Positions 42,560-54,622 of a stretch of 64,000 nt of DNA are shown here, piece after piece. The DNA lies in contig CAUJLY010000001.1 in the NCBI GenBank assembly GCA_963281155.1, forward strand, positions 4,402,001 to 4,466,000. The letters are read 5' to 3'. Every line of letters begins with the position of its first letter. Positions within the stretch are counted from its first letter, which is position 1. The notes beneath the pieces were generated by a model. It was given only the letters and a program-made list of their open reading frames with translations, did no database searches and was not told the origin of the DNA. The DNA comes from Rhabditophanes sp. KR3021. Lineage: Eukaryota; Nematoda; Chromadorea; Rhabditida; Alloionematidae. The translations under genes were made by a program, and so were the position numbers.

Positions 42560-45237
42560 CAAAGCCTCTGAAATGCCACCATCATTATTGAAAAGAGTTT
42601 TAGTAATAAATATCTCTTTCCATTAATTTCTCTCTAATATGGCAACAATAGGCATTGAATAAATACAATTGACTATGATTAAACTACAAGAATCATTTGT
42701 TTGCTTCTTGAATATATTTAAATCTCATAAAATATATAGTAATGTATCACAATATTTTTTTTGATAATCATGTTTGCTTTTTGAAGGAAACGGACATATA
42801 TCTGGCTATGTTATATCAACAAGGAAACAAAATTAATTTTTTGCTAGGTTTGGAAGTTGACTTTGATATTTCGAGAATGAATGAGTAATTGTAATATTTC
42901 TGAAGTTGAAATATATAATCATATTTAAAGATTCTCTGGTTACCTCCGAATTAACTTTTCAAAAAAAGGAAGTCAAAAATAAAAAGTACAGATTTAAAAT
43001 TACTTCCCCGTGCTCTTTGATGAAACTTCCACTTTACTCTCGCATTTGACAAGTCCATTAAAATATTTACAAAACATTAAAATTTATGCATTTTTAAATC
43101 AAATTTCTACAAAATCTCAATGCGGTCATTTGCTTAAAAGTTTTGCCAAATTAATTTACATTTATTTACATAAAACATTTACACATAGCTAAAACGAGGT
43201 ATAAATAAATTTAAATGATTCTTTTTCAACAAAATAATATTTAGTTCTTGAAACAACACAAACAGACAAAAATAATGTTGATATATTTGTTCAGAATTGG
43301 CATTGAAATTTCATTAAACAAGAAAAAGAAAGTTATTATGGTTAACAAAAAAATATAAACTTGGCAGATTTTTTTGTCTTATGATTGCGGCTTTGTACAT
43401 ATTTTTAGATATATAACAATTTATTTGCTTAAAGCTATTATTATTTATAAACCACTTTCACGACACCTTTGAAACATTATACTATTTGTTACCTTTGCCA
43501 TAATTGACTTCATCCAAAACAATTTCATTTCCATCTGCATTTGTTTAAATCAAATTGGCTACAATCCTTCCAAAATAAACTAGAAACCCTTTAATAAAGT
43601 TAATAACAAAGTTAACTATTACCAGGAAATAATTATTATACATATATCCATCCCTCTTTCCTATTAAACTTTTAATCATTCAAAATATGCTCTCCATTAA
43701 AGTAAAAAATATATCTAGTTAATTTCAAACTTTAAATTGCCTCTTACATAGGACTCTACTTTAATAAAGTGGAACATGGGAAAGGCATTTTTCGACGTAT
43801 TAATGTGACCACAGGACCATCATCAACTTGCCTTTTTCGTCTGTTGAGAGGAAATATTTTACTCATAGCGAGACATTTAGCCGCTACTTGTCCTTCCGTC
43901 TGACTTCATGACATTAACATGGAAATCTACAAAATCTCCAACAGATACTCTTTATCTTTACTCAACATGGACCTATATAATTTATTATCTCTATCCTAAA
44001 TTAATAAAGCCACACTACTCCTTCTCCATTTTTTATTACTTCTTCTATTTGTTTGAGCATTAACTTTATTTCAAACATCCACCTAATTAAGCACTTTTGT
44101 TAACCAAATTATGGTTTGCATAAAATTGTCATTGCCACCAACTATAAATACCCTTCTACTCTCTTTTTTAAAATACTTTTCGAAACAAAGCACTAACCAA
44201 TTTACTTAAAACACTTGTAGGAACCACATAATTTTTATATTAAAAGGACTTTGATACAATAGGCCGAATTCCTTTTTCACCATATTTATTTATTATACTT
44301 ATCGCCTCGCCGAACGTTACTTTCCTAGTAGTCCAACAAACAACAAAGTAAATAAATACATATATTACTTTGAATATTCCTCCTTTGGGAAGCAGATATA
44401 TAAAGGAGGTTTCTGGTGGGTAATAAGACATATATCTATTAGATAAATAAACTTGTAGGCAACTGAACATTCGTATATTTTAAGAGAGGCGTGTCATATC
44501 TTCAGTTTTTTCTACTACTTATTATTTGATAAGCAACTTGTTTAAGGCTTTTTGTCCTCGTCATTAAAATGAACCATTCCCTTTAATAATGCTTCATTTC
44601 ATCACGTCTTCATTGAAGTTGATGTATAGGCAACAAAAAAGCTATTATCGTGCTAAAACCCGTGCTCAGTTGCCAATCAAAGCATGCTAAATATCTTTCC
44701 ATTATTTCCCTACACTAAGTTTAAAATGTTATGCATAAAATACTAAACAATATCGTGGCTTACTTTAATTTGCAGAGTCTATTTTCCCGTCTAATGACGA
44801 TATAAAAATAAACCACACCAAATCACTATATTATTATTCGAGAGGACCATTAAATTTACTTTTCAAAAACTATAAACATCTTTTTTTGGAGACTAAGCAT
44901 TAAGTTTATGTCTTTTTATCATAAATGTATTTCTAATTTGGGTGGGTGATATCGGAAAGTTTGTGAGAATTTTGATATTAAATAGTTTGGGGTTACATTA
45001 CTGGTTAAGTAAATTTTGAGAAACTTTTTTGATGGTGAGTGGGAGTAGGAAGTTCATTTTTGAAAAAAACTACCAGAAGTATTTTGCAGAGTTTTATTTG
45101 ATTAGACAACTTAGTGGTATTTTTAAGTGATGCTTGTCTGTTAATTTAAACCTCCTACGAGATGCGATGACGTAATTAATGGCTAGATAAGTAATATTTC
45201 TGACATTTATAACGAGTTCCTTTATTACAGAAATATA
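42560..45237. other. AT-rich intergenic region
   Basis: About 2.7 kb. The short open frames at 43010 and 44240 show no family features. No RNA gene or repeat array was found. Confidence 0.5.
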
Positions 45238-46330
45238 ATGATAAACGTCGAAGAAGAACGAGCTCATTCCTTGACTTCAGCGAATGAATCCCCCTCATCC
45301 GTCTCAATAGATCCTTCCTCGGCAGCTTCCTCGGCTTCTTGTTCAGCTTCCTCGGCTTCCTGTTCAGCTTCGACGACTTCTTCTACTCCAGCTAATAATA
45401 AACAATGTACCTCGTATCGCCTTTTCCCGCCAATGGAAAATCCCGTAGACATGGCAATCGGCGTAGATTGCATAGCCATAGCCGACTACGACAACGGCGT
45501 CTTATTCATTGACCTCGAAGGCCATCTCCGTGTTCACCTTGAAACTAAACCTTACAGAATTTGCGGCGTTGGATTCAGAGAAAACAATGATTTCGTAAGT
45601 CTTTTATTATTTTGAAAGGTTATTCACTAGAAGGTCCTTCACACATAAACTAAACTAACAAGTTTATTCCTCTAAATAATTAATAATATTTCAGATAGTC
45701 CTACTAGCTTATACAGACAGTAAATGGAGTATTTTGATTTATAATATTAATGATTCCGAGCAAATTAAAGCTTATGAATGCCCTTCGAAGCCGTTGATTC
45801 CGTCGTGGGCCTTGCACCGGATGATTGTGTTGGACGATGTTGTTTATTTGTTAGCTACGGCGGACCATCTTAGTGCGATATGGAGTTTGAATTTAAAGAC
45901 GGAAGCTTGGAAGACTTTGTTAGTTCAAAAAGAACAGGATAATGGCGAGTATCAAGGATTTGACGTGAGACATAAGAATGAAAATGAAAGGCAGATTTTG
46001 CTGTGTCAGCAAACTAAAGCGCAATTGATTATTTTGACTATTTCGAACAAGGATGAATTGACTGAGACTGGCAAAATCAAAATGAAAAGAAAATCTTCCC
46101 AAAAATGGATTATTCAGGGGCCTAGATTTGCCGCATGGGATTCAGACAACGATATTGTTGTGTTTGATGCTGCTGGCAAGATGTTCTGGTTCAACGGAGA
46201 ATCCTACAAGATTTGTAAAATTATTTCCGACATCGGAAGAAGCGAAGTTTGTGCGGTGCAGGCGAAAGATGATTGGTGTTATGCTTTGTGTCGAAATCAA
46301 CTCAGTATCCATGCGTTTCTGTACCGATAG
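45238..46330 (+). CDS. Orphan protein, possible beta-propeller, 330 aa
   Basis: Exons 45238-45594 and 45695-46330 join in phase across a 100-nt intron. The N-terminal 50 residues are Ser/Ala/Cys repeats (SSASCSASSASCSAS) encoded by an imperfect 18-bp tandem repeat. After that, blades such as MAIGVDCIAIADYDNGVLFI, WSILIYNINDSEQIKAYECP, AAWDSDNDIVVFDAAGKMFW and CYALCRNQLSIHAFLYR have the strand-turn-strand rhythm of NHL/kelch-like propellers. No signal peptide. G/C content is clearly higher than the flanks. Family not recognised. The fold is inferred only from the hydrophobic pattern. Confidence 0.65.
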
Positions 46331-48420
46331 AACCAGGAAATAAGTATTTTTATTTTATTTTTTGAATTAAATTAATAAATGTTTCAACGTTGTTTTGGTT
46401 GTGATTTACTGGATTAGTAAATTCCATAAATATTTATCGAATTACCAAATTCATAAAAACACATTGAAATGATTAAAACACGTAAAAAATTCAAAAAAAC
46501 TACCCTTTAGAATTGAATGAATAGCTTAAGAGTTTATTGAACATAATTAATAACTGCTTATTTGGTTAATTCTTCATAAACCGTTTGTGCTTTGAAGTAA
46601 ATAAAAAATCGTGACATAAAATTGTAAGCATTAAATTTTGTTTTGTTTAACACGATTAATTATACAATGTATTTTCACACATAAATAATGGTCAAGTAGA
46701 GGATGTCGGCAATTTAGAGTTGAATTAAGGCTTGTATAATTCAAAATGTCATCTATAAATAATTTTAACCATACCAAGAAATGTGTTCTTTTGGTTTAAG
46801 ATACAAATAAGATAACAAAATGTTATCAAATGCTTTTTTATGGGAATTTAAGTGGTTTTCAATGAAAGTGAATACTTTTGAAGTGTACTTTGAGACGGAG
46901 TCTGGGGCATTTATCAGAAAAAAGTAATGACAAAATATTAATGAGTGAAGTTCCTTCAAAAAGAATGGTTGTTTGAGGTCATTTTTGGATAAATTATCGT
47001 CAACTTAAATAGATGTTAATTAAATTTTTGAAAAGACATTCCTTCCCTTTTAATTCCTATTTACACAAAACTAAATCAAATCAACGTGACTAACTTGTCA
47101 TGGTGTGCCTAAATTGTCATAACTCATCATTGATCTTTAGATAAACTATCATTACATTTTCCAATGCACATCAAACCCAAAGAGCATATGATTATAGGCT
47201 ACTAGTTCGGTTGGGTCCATGCCCCTTACAACGGTCCTAATTTTCTGTGTACCGATTAATATTTTTGTCAAACTAATGCCCTTTATTAAAAAGAATAATT
47301 AAAATTTAATTTTGCTTGTAAAATACGACAAAACACATAACTTGATGGCAACATTTTTCGCCGTTTAAAAGTGAAAAAAAGTCGACATTTAGTAAATGAT
47401 CGTTCTTTTTCTAAAGATGAAGACATGACAGTATTAATTTTTCGAATTTGAAATAATTGTATATGTAATAAATAATTATTGTCAAACCCCACACAAATAT
47501 ATATCAATGAAGTAAATGAATAACTTGTTCATTTTCAAAAACAGAATAAGAACTTTTTGAGTTTAATATTTCATTGATTATTTTAAATAATATTAGTTTT
47601 AGTATTCAACCAATATTTATTATATTCGAACTTCAAAATATCTTTTCAATCACCATAATTCAATTAAATTCCGATTATTTCGAAAAATGTTGTTAAGTTA
47701 CAAAAGATTCTTCACACTTATACCAAATATACCTTTCATAAATATTATACTGATTTTAATCCCGAAACTTCAAAGACTATATTATTTTATATTGATAACA
47801 AGAGTAAAGTTTATAAAGGTGTATTTCTACAAACAGCTCTAAATAAACTCTTTAAGATGAGACGAGCTTGACTAGACGAATGGACGAACACAAAAACTTT
47901 CTTACAACTTTATTTAACTTTTAAACGAGACAAGGAGAAGCGGCCGCTTGTTCTTAAAGTAACTTTAAATGATCTAAAAACAAACGTGAGCTTATTAATG
48001 AAATTATAAAGACTTCGGGCACAATATAAATGAGGATGATATAAAAAAAGATCATGAGACTGATTGCTAAAATGAATTAGAAACAACGTTAGGACGGGGA
48101 CGTGTTTCTATATGACTCTACATTGCAGTTTGAGAGATAATTTGAATATTCATTTGGGAGACAATTTCTTCGAAAGTGCTGAAAGATGAATCATCTTTAC
48201 TCAAGAAACTATGTAATAAAAGAGTATTATTGTTTTATCCTTAAGTCATTATACTCGCGAAAAAATGGAATTATTTTGATTTATTTAAGTCTATTGAGAA
48301 TTTTTAAATTAAATAACACTTTTAATTTTAAAACTTTTTTGATAATTAGGAAAAAATACATGTATAAATATTAATTTTGAACCTTATATATTAATTGCAA
48401 TTAAGAATTGACAATTTCCA
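46331..48420. other. AT-rich intergenic region
   Basis: About 2.1 kb between convergent genes. Short open frames have background composition. A 12-bp palindrome with a NotI site (aagcggccgctt) at about 47939-47950 is a rare G/C-rich spot. Confidence 0.5.
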
Positions 48421-50825
48421 TTATCCGCTGAAGGAAGCACAGCTACAACCATCATTGGAATATGAAGAATTTGTTTTGTCATCAATAGAAGCTGTGGAGT
48501 TGAGAGAAAATTTGATTGGATCAACCGAGGGACGAGTTCTCAAATAGTACACTCCTGTTTTCAATCCGAGTTTCCAACTGTAAAATAATATTGAAGTTGA
48601 TTTAACCAAAGATGGTTTTTCTGAAAATAGATTCATTGACTGAGATTGATCGATGAATGCTCCACGATCAGCTGCCATATTTAAGATATCCTTTTGACTG
48701 ATTTCCCAGACTGTTTTGTAAAGTTCCTTAATTTCATTTGGAATTTCGGCAATCTTTTGAATAGACCCACCTGCTGCTATCATCTCTGATTTTACTTTGT
48801 CAGTCCATAAATTAAGATTGACAAGGTCATTAAGTAAATGTGAATTGACAATTTGAAAGTCGCCAGAGGTTACACGACGTGAATACATATTAGATGTATA
48901 TGGCTCAATACTTTCATTGTTTCCAAGAATTTGAGCGGTTGAAGCTGTTGGCATAGGTGCAAGGAGCAAAGAATTTCTAACCCCATGTAATGCAATTCTT
49001 TCCTTAAGCCGACCCCAATCCCAAAGATCTGATGGTGTAACATTCCACATGTCATATTGCAGAATTCCTTTAGAAACAGGGGAACCAGCGTAGGTTGAGT
49101 ATGGTCCGTCGCTTTCAGCCAATTCACAAGATGCTTCCAACGAACCATGATAGATTGTTTCAAATATTTTTTTGTTTAAATCCTTTGCATCGGAAGAAGC
49201 AAATGGATATTTCATCAACATGAAAGCGTCCGCTAATCCTTGGACACCCAAACCAATAGGTCTGTGTTTCATGTTTGAATTTCTTGCTTGTGGGACCGGG
49301 TAATAGTTGACATCAATAACTTTATTCAAGTTTCTAGTTACAACTTTGGCTACTTCATGAAGTTTTGCAAAATCAAATTTCCTTGTATCGCCGTCAACTA
49401 TAACGAATTTGTTTAAGGCAATTGATGCCAAATTACAAACAGCAATCTCCTCGGGTGATGAGTATTGAACAATTTCAGTGCAGAGGTTGGAGCATTTAAT
49501 AGTTCCAAGATTTTGTTGATTGCTTTTTCTGTTGCAGGCATCCTTAAACAAAATGTAAGGAGCTCCTGTTTCAATTTGATTTTCAACAATCTTTTTGAAA
49601 ACTTCTCTTGCCTTAACTTGAACTCGAAATCTGCCCTCATTTTCATATCGTTCATAAAGTGCCTCGAATTCCTGACCCCAACAATCAGCTAAGCCTGGAC
49701 ATTCGTGTGGGCACATCAAAGACCACATACCATCGGTTTCAGCTCTTTTCATAAACAAATCAGGGACCCACAACCCGTAAAACAAGTCACGCGCACGATT
49801 GCTATCTGTTCCATCATTCTTCTTTAATTCCAAAAATTCAAATATATCAGCATGCCAGGGTTCAAGGTAAATGGCAAAAGCACCTGGTCTTTTATTACCT
49901 CCTTGGTTGACATATCTTGCTGTGTTGTTAAATACTTGGAGCATTGGAACTAAACCATTAGAAACGCCATTCGTTCCATTTATGGCAGTTCCTTTAGCTC
50001 GAATACAGTGAACGTTCAATCCTATTCCTCCTGCCGATTTCGAAATTAAGGCACATTGAGATAAAGTGTCAAAAATTCCTTTGATTGAATCCTCAGACAT
50101 AGTCAACAAAAAACAAGAACATAATTGAGGAGTAGGGGTTCCTGCGTTAAAAAGAGTTGGAGTAGCATGCGTAAACCATTTTTCAGACATGTAATTGTAT
50201 GTTTCAATAGCAGCTTCAATGTCTTCTTTGTGAATACCAACTGCAACACGCATTATCAAATAACCTGGTCTTTCAACAACTACGCCATTGATTTTGAGCA
50301 AATATGCGCGCTCTAATGTTTTGTATCCAAAATAAGTGTATTCGAAATCCCTTTCAGAAACAATCGCTGAGTCAAGTCGATTTTTATTCTTTTGAATAAT
50401 GTCACTTACTTCCTTACTGATCATTGGAGAAGGTTTATTAGTTTTAGGATCTACATAATCATAGAGATCATTCATCGCCTGTGAAAATGAACTTTTGGTT
50501 TGCTTTTGCATATTGGATATGGCAATCCGACCAGCTAGTACTCCGTAATCAGGGTGGGAAGTACAAAGTGAGGCTGCTGTTGCTGCTGCTAAATCATCCA
50601 GTTCAACTGTCGTTACACCTTTGTAAATTCGTTTGATGACGCTAAGTGTTATTTGAATCTTAAAAGCAATTTATATGAATTAGTGTATGATAAACTTACG
50701 GGATCAACATACTCCATGTTCAAATTATAGCATAACTTCTTAATCCGAACAGTGATTTTATCAAAATGTGCCATTTCTTTCCTTCCATCTCTTTTTAAAA
50801 TGTAGATGCTTCTTACTTTTTCCAT
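48421..50825 (-). CDS. RRM1: Ribonucleoside-diphosphate reductase large subunit
   Basis: Class I R1 subunit, which reduces NDPs to dNDPs together with the R2 radical subunit. Exons 50700-50825 and 48421-50658 join across a 41-nt intron and give 787 aa (human 792). It starts [20 protein letters not shown]. The ATP-cone follows the intron junction ([19 protein letters not shown]). Active-site residues are visible: LCSCFLL (Cys of the redox pair), SNLCTEIVQ (Asn, thiyl Cys, Glu) and [13 protein letters not shown] (second redox Cys). The C-terminal tail [10 protein letters not shown] keeps a Cys pair that passes electrons to the active site. An acceptor-like ctatttttag lies 14 nt before the ATG and may be a spliced-leader or UTR-intron site. 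Confidence 0.96.
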
Positions 50826-51298
50826 CCCACTGATTAGTTCTAAAAATAGAATGTGAATTAAGATCTTTAAAAGCTACAATTATGCATATAACAGAACACG
50901 TAAGGTATTTCAATATTTCTGGGTTAGTAAAACGAGAATATGCTCTTAAAGATGAGCTAATATAAGAAGTCAATCGCTTTTAATAAAATATGTTAATTTT
51001 GAGAATAGGGTGGTTAAATTTGAGACAGCTTTGACTATAGTATTATATTGTATTTAAAATGTAATGTTCATTACGTCGCGGTGCTCAATTTTAAAGAAGA
51101 ATTGTCTTAAAGCAATATTTTGGAGGTACGCCTAATCATGGAATAGACAGTAAGTAACTCAATATGCCCACAATTTAATAAAAAAGGATATATTGTTATA
51201 AATTTTTTAAAATATTTTCTTATCAAAGATTTAATGATGAAATGAGTCTGTGTTTTAATTGTAGCAGCCTTATCAATGATCAACAAACGACTAAATAT
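50826..51298. other. Intergenic region upstream of RRM1
   Basis: Contains the presumed RRM1 promoter or leader acceptor. No other gene seen. Confidence 0.5.
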
Positions 51299-51337
51299 AA
51301 AAAAGAATATTCAAAAGATTAAACGAAATAATGATAA

Positions 51338-51408
51338 GCGTTCGTGGTTCAGTGGTAGAATGCTCGCCTGCCACGCGGGCGACCCGGGTTCGATTCCCGG
51401 CGGACGCA
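51338..51408 (+). tRNA. tRNA-Gly (GCC), second copy
   Basis: Identical 71-nt cloverleaf to the gene at 40656-40726. Confidence 0.96.
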
Positions 51409-51531
51409 TTTTTTGTTAATTTTAACGGATAGGCCTTATTGTTGAAGTAAATGTTAAGTCTTCTATTTTGTAATCTGTGATCTATTAATAAACATTTGGA
51501 AAATAAGTGTTAAAAAGGATGCAAAAAGTTA

Positions 51532-51604
51532 TGCCACGAGCAGGGATCGAACCAGCGACATTTAGATCTTCAGTCTAACGCTCTCCCAACTGAGCTATCA
51601 TGGC
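51532..51604 (-). tRNA. tRNA-Phe (GAA), second copy
   Basis: Identical 73-nt cloverleaf to the gene at 40850-40922. Confidence 0.96.
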
Positions 51605-51920
51605 TTGCGTTACAAACTTTGTTTCCTTATCAATACAAATAATACAAATTGTTCAATTTAATTATCAAAAGCGTTTATTTTAAAGCTCCTATTAAATAAT
51701 TATCTACTATTTGTTTACGTTTTGGATTTAAAAACAAATATATAAAAATTACGAAATTACTTATTTAATCTTTTATTTGATAAGCAATGTTCCTATGACG
51801 CTGAGTAAATAATGAGTCATATACATATTGATTATAATCAGCTTGATAATGATAATACATGCATGTATTTATTTAAATACGTTTTTAAGACAGTTGTGGT
51901 ATTCACATTCTTAAAGTTTA

Positions 51921-53549
51921 ATGATTGATATTATTGAAACAGTACTTTCTAAGGCAGCATTTTTAAGTCTAATTATTGAAGACATCAACGATATTACTAT
52001 TATTAAAAATATTTCTCCTAAATTGTTTACTAAATTAAATAACATTAAAATACATATTGTCGAATCAACAGCACAAATTCAAATTGAAGTTCAAATACAT
52101 TCCAATATTGATGATTTTATGCCATTTCAAATCATTGACAATGAATCTAGGAATATAAATTTTGGTTTAAAAAGAATGGAAGAATTGCGTTCTTCCCAGT
52201 GCATTCATGATCCTAAATTAATTGTATTAATTGACTATTTTGGTGAAAACCTGCTAAAACCAAAATATCTTGACTTAATTTGTGAGCATCTACAATTATT
52301 TTTGGACAAATTTCCTATTTTTTCTGAACTTGAACTAATAGAGCAATTTAGCTTTAAATGTCCTCGTGATATAAAGCGAATTAAATTAGAAATAGAAAAT
52401 GACGGTGCTACGTATTACAATACTTATCATATTCTGACAAAAATAAAGTCAAAGAATATAACTACTCTACGATCCCTGAAATGGCATTGTTTTAATATGA
52501 TGTTAAAAAACAAAAATATCAATGAAAAGGATATATTAATAAATTTACCAAACGTTACATTAATGGACTTCGGTAAAGAAAGGCAAAAAAACTATAACTT
52601 GCTGACCAAAGATGATTTGAATCAGATATTCTATTCTTTCAAAGGAAAATTAGATGCAACTTTTCAAATCGGCTTTGAATCAGAAGTAAATAAACATATT
52701 CCTGAATGGTTAAATTCCAAGTCAATTCACCGAATCTTTAATTACTTGGAAGAAAACAATATTTTATTAAGTCTTGATATGCCTAGTGTATTTAAATTGT
52801 CTACAAAAACATTGAAGTATTTTAAAAACTTAACGTCTTCCCTATCAATTGAAAATTGGGAGGTTGAAAATGATCACACTTCTTACATGCTAGATATTCA
52901 TACATTCATCAAATTAACTAAATTTACAATTCATTCTGATCTAATTTTTGGAAAGGAAAATTTAGTGCCGTTTATTAAATTTATGGAAATATTAAACAAA
53001 GCAAAACACTTACGAAAGTTATCAATTAATTTTTTGCAGAAAAATGAATATTTTGAGCTGGAAGCAAAGGATAAAGAAATGATAGCCAACTTATTACCAA
53101 GTAACCTTTTAAGCTTAAAATTATGCAATTTACCAATTGACCCGTTGAATATAAAAGCCTTGGCTAAGTCTAAGTTAAAGAATTTAATATATCTTCATTA
53201 CACGAATACTAACTATCAAAATGAAAGTAGTGATCCGGATTTATTTGTGTCTTTCGAAAATCTTCAATTTTTATATCATCACTGTAATCAGGAAATCGTT
53301 TTTACTTATCCAAAGAGTATCAAATTATTAGTTGTATTTTGCAAGTTTAAAAGACAGCTTGTACTTGGCTCTGTCAGCGACAGTGAATTTGCTAACAGTT
53401 GTTCATTTTGCAATTGTAATCAAATTAGAAAACAATTCAGACATTTTTATTTATACAAAGTCACTACAAATCAACAAAATATTTTAATATTTTTTAACGA
53501 TATTTCACATTTCGACATGTTGTTTAGTAACTTTGAAATGTTTAATTAA
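51921..53549 (+). CDS. Orphan leucine-rich (F-box/LRR-like) protein, 542 aa
   Basis: Single-exon gene. The protein is rich in Leu, Ile, Asn and Lys with regularly spaced strand-helix units, for example NITTLRSLKWHCFNMMLKNK, NLPNVTLMDFGKE, AKHLRKLSINFLQKN, SNLLSLKLCNLPID and KLKNLIYLHYTNTN. These resemble divergent leucine-rich repeats of F-box type proteins that are amplified in several nematodes. An N-terminal F-box is not evident. A Cys cluster (CSFCNC) lies near the C-terminus. No signal peptide or membrane helix. The codon bias is strongly A/T, unlike the conserved housekeeping genes in the window, which suggests a fast-evolving, weakly expressed lineage-specific gene. Confidence 0.7.
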   Translation: MIDIIETVLSKAAFLSLIIEDINDITIIKNISPKLFTKLNNIKIHIVESTAQIQIEVQIHSNIDDFMPFQIIDNESRNINFGLKRMEELRSSQCIHDPKLIVLIDYFGENLLKPKYLDLICEHLQLFLDKFPIFSELELIEQFSFKCPRDIKRIKLEIENDGATYYNTYHILTKIKSKNITTLRSLKWHCFNMMLKNKNINEKDILINLPNVTLMDFGKERQKNYNLLTKDDLNQIFYSFKGKLDATFQIGFESEVNKHIPEWLNSKSIHRIFNYLEENNILLSLDMPSVFKLSTKTLKYFKNLTSSLSIENWEVENDHTSYMLDIHTFIKLTKFTIHSDLIFGKENLVPFIKFMEILNKAKHLRKLSINFLQKNEYFELEAKDKEMIANLLPSNLLSLKLCNLPIDPLNIKALAKSKLKNLIYLHYTNTNYQNESSDPDLFVSFENLQFLYHHCNQEIVFTYPKSIKLLVVFCKFKRQLVLGSVSDSEFANSCSFCNCNQIRKQFRHFYLYKVTTNQQNILIFFNDISHFDMLFSNFEMFN

Positions 53550-53581
53550 GTGAATTTATTCCCAATAAAATATTCATATGC

Positions 53582-54607
53582 TTAGGTTGCAACAGTAGAT
53601 TTTATTGAATGGTTTTGAACTATATCAATCGTATTGCTTTGTCCCGTAACACCGATCAATTGTTTAAACCATGTGGGTAGAAAACTTTGTGCAATAACTC
53701 TTCTAGTAGTATCATTGAGAAAGATGAAGATTACCGAGGAGATGCCTGAGTTGAACTGCCATGCCATTTGTCCAATAATAACAATAAACGTACTTGTTGG
53801 AAAGTACTGCATATAGATATAAATTGAACCAGAAATTAAACTCAAGGAACAAACGAATACACATTGAATTAACGCTTTTTTCTTAAAATTTGTTAATTTG
53901 AAGTTCTTATCGTTTTTTTTGTATTTATAAATGAGCATTGAAAATAGAACACCATAAACACAGATTGTCATTATTATAAAAGTGTAATTATTTAATGAGT
54001 GAAGTATACTTGTGTATGTAAATCTTTCATTCATGAATTCATCTACACTTGTTTTGTGGTATACATCAAAAAAGAATCCATGACTCTTTGAGGAATATGG
54101 AGCAGGTGATACACATAAAGCAAAAAATAAACTATACATAATGGGTAAAGTTAATAAACCCAATGTTTTATAACCTTCAAAGAAAAATAATGCAACTTCA
54201 GGCCAATGGACGTCAAGTAATCTGTTTATTGACAACAAAACACACGTAGCACTGGATAATGTCCAAAGACCCATAGCTATCATGCCAATTATGTAATTTG
54301 GAATTCTCGCCGAACAAAAAATCTGACCTACTATAGATAAATACCCACAAACAAGACATGATAAAATAAGAATAAATATGTCAATAATAGACAAAAACAA
54401 CAGTATTTTAAAACAACAAAATGTCAGCAACTCTCTATCTAATAGTATAAAGACAGCTGGAATATACAAAATCAAGAAAGTAATACCAATTAACATATAA
54501 AGCAACCCAATTATCAAATTCGGATTTCGTTCCAATTCCCATTCTTCATTGGTCAAAGCTGTACAGTTATAGTACAAGTCAAATTTTTCTTCAGTAAAAT
54601 AAATCAT
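53582..54607 (-). CDS. Srt-family serpentine chemoreceptor, 341 aa
   Basis: Intact single-exon seven-transmembrane receptor. The first ATG is at 54607 (MIYFTEEKFDLYYNCTALTN). Diagnostic Srt features are visible: the N-terminal YNC and W pair, NPNLIIGLLYMLIGITFLIL (TM1), FCCFKILLFLSIIDIF (TM2), GLWTLSSATCVLLSINRLLD with the conserved NR after TM3, LFFFEGYKTLGLLTLPIMYS (TM4), and QFNSGISSVIFIFLNDTTRR (TM7 and start of the tail). Srt receptors are expected in chemosensory neurons. The gene converges on the LRR-like gene with only about 30 nt between stop codons. Confidence 0.88.
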   Translation of the reverse strand: MIYFTEEKFDLYYNCTALTNEEWELERNPNLIIGLLYMLIGITFLILYIPAVFILLDRELLTFCCFKILLFLSIIDIFILILSCLVCGYLSIVGQIFCSARIPNYIIGMIAMGLWTLSSATCVLLSINRLLDVHWPEVALFFFEGYKTLGLLTLPIMYSLFFALCVSPAPYSSKSHGFFFDVYHKTSVDEFMNERFTYTSILHSLNNYTFIIMTICVYGVLFSMLIYKYKKNDKNFKLTNFKKKALIQCVFVCSLSLISGSIYIYMQYFPTSTFIVIIGQMAWQFNSGISSVIFIFLNDTTRRVIAQSFLPTWFKQLIGVTGQSNTIDIVQNHSIKSTVAT

Positions 54608-54622
54608 GGGTACGGAGTGCAA

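Larger units (their letters stand above)
51299..51758. repeat. Direct repeat carrying two tRNA genes, copy 2
   Basis: Second copy of 40616-41078, about 10.7 kb away, same orientation. Confidence 0.93.

Noticed and set aside
47939..47950. NotI-containing palindrome aagcggccgctt, possible cloning junction
   Set aside because: Flanks on both sides look like the same genomic DNA and no vector-like sequence is visible.
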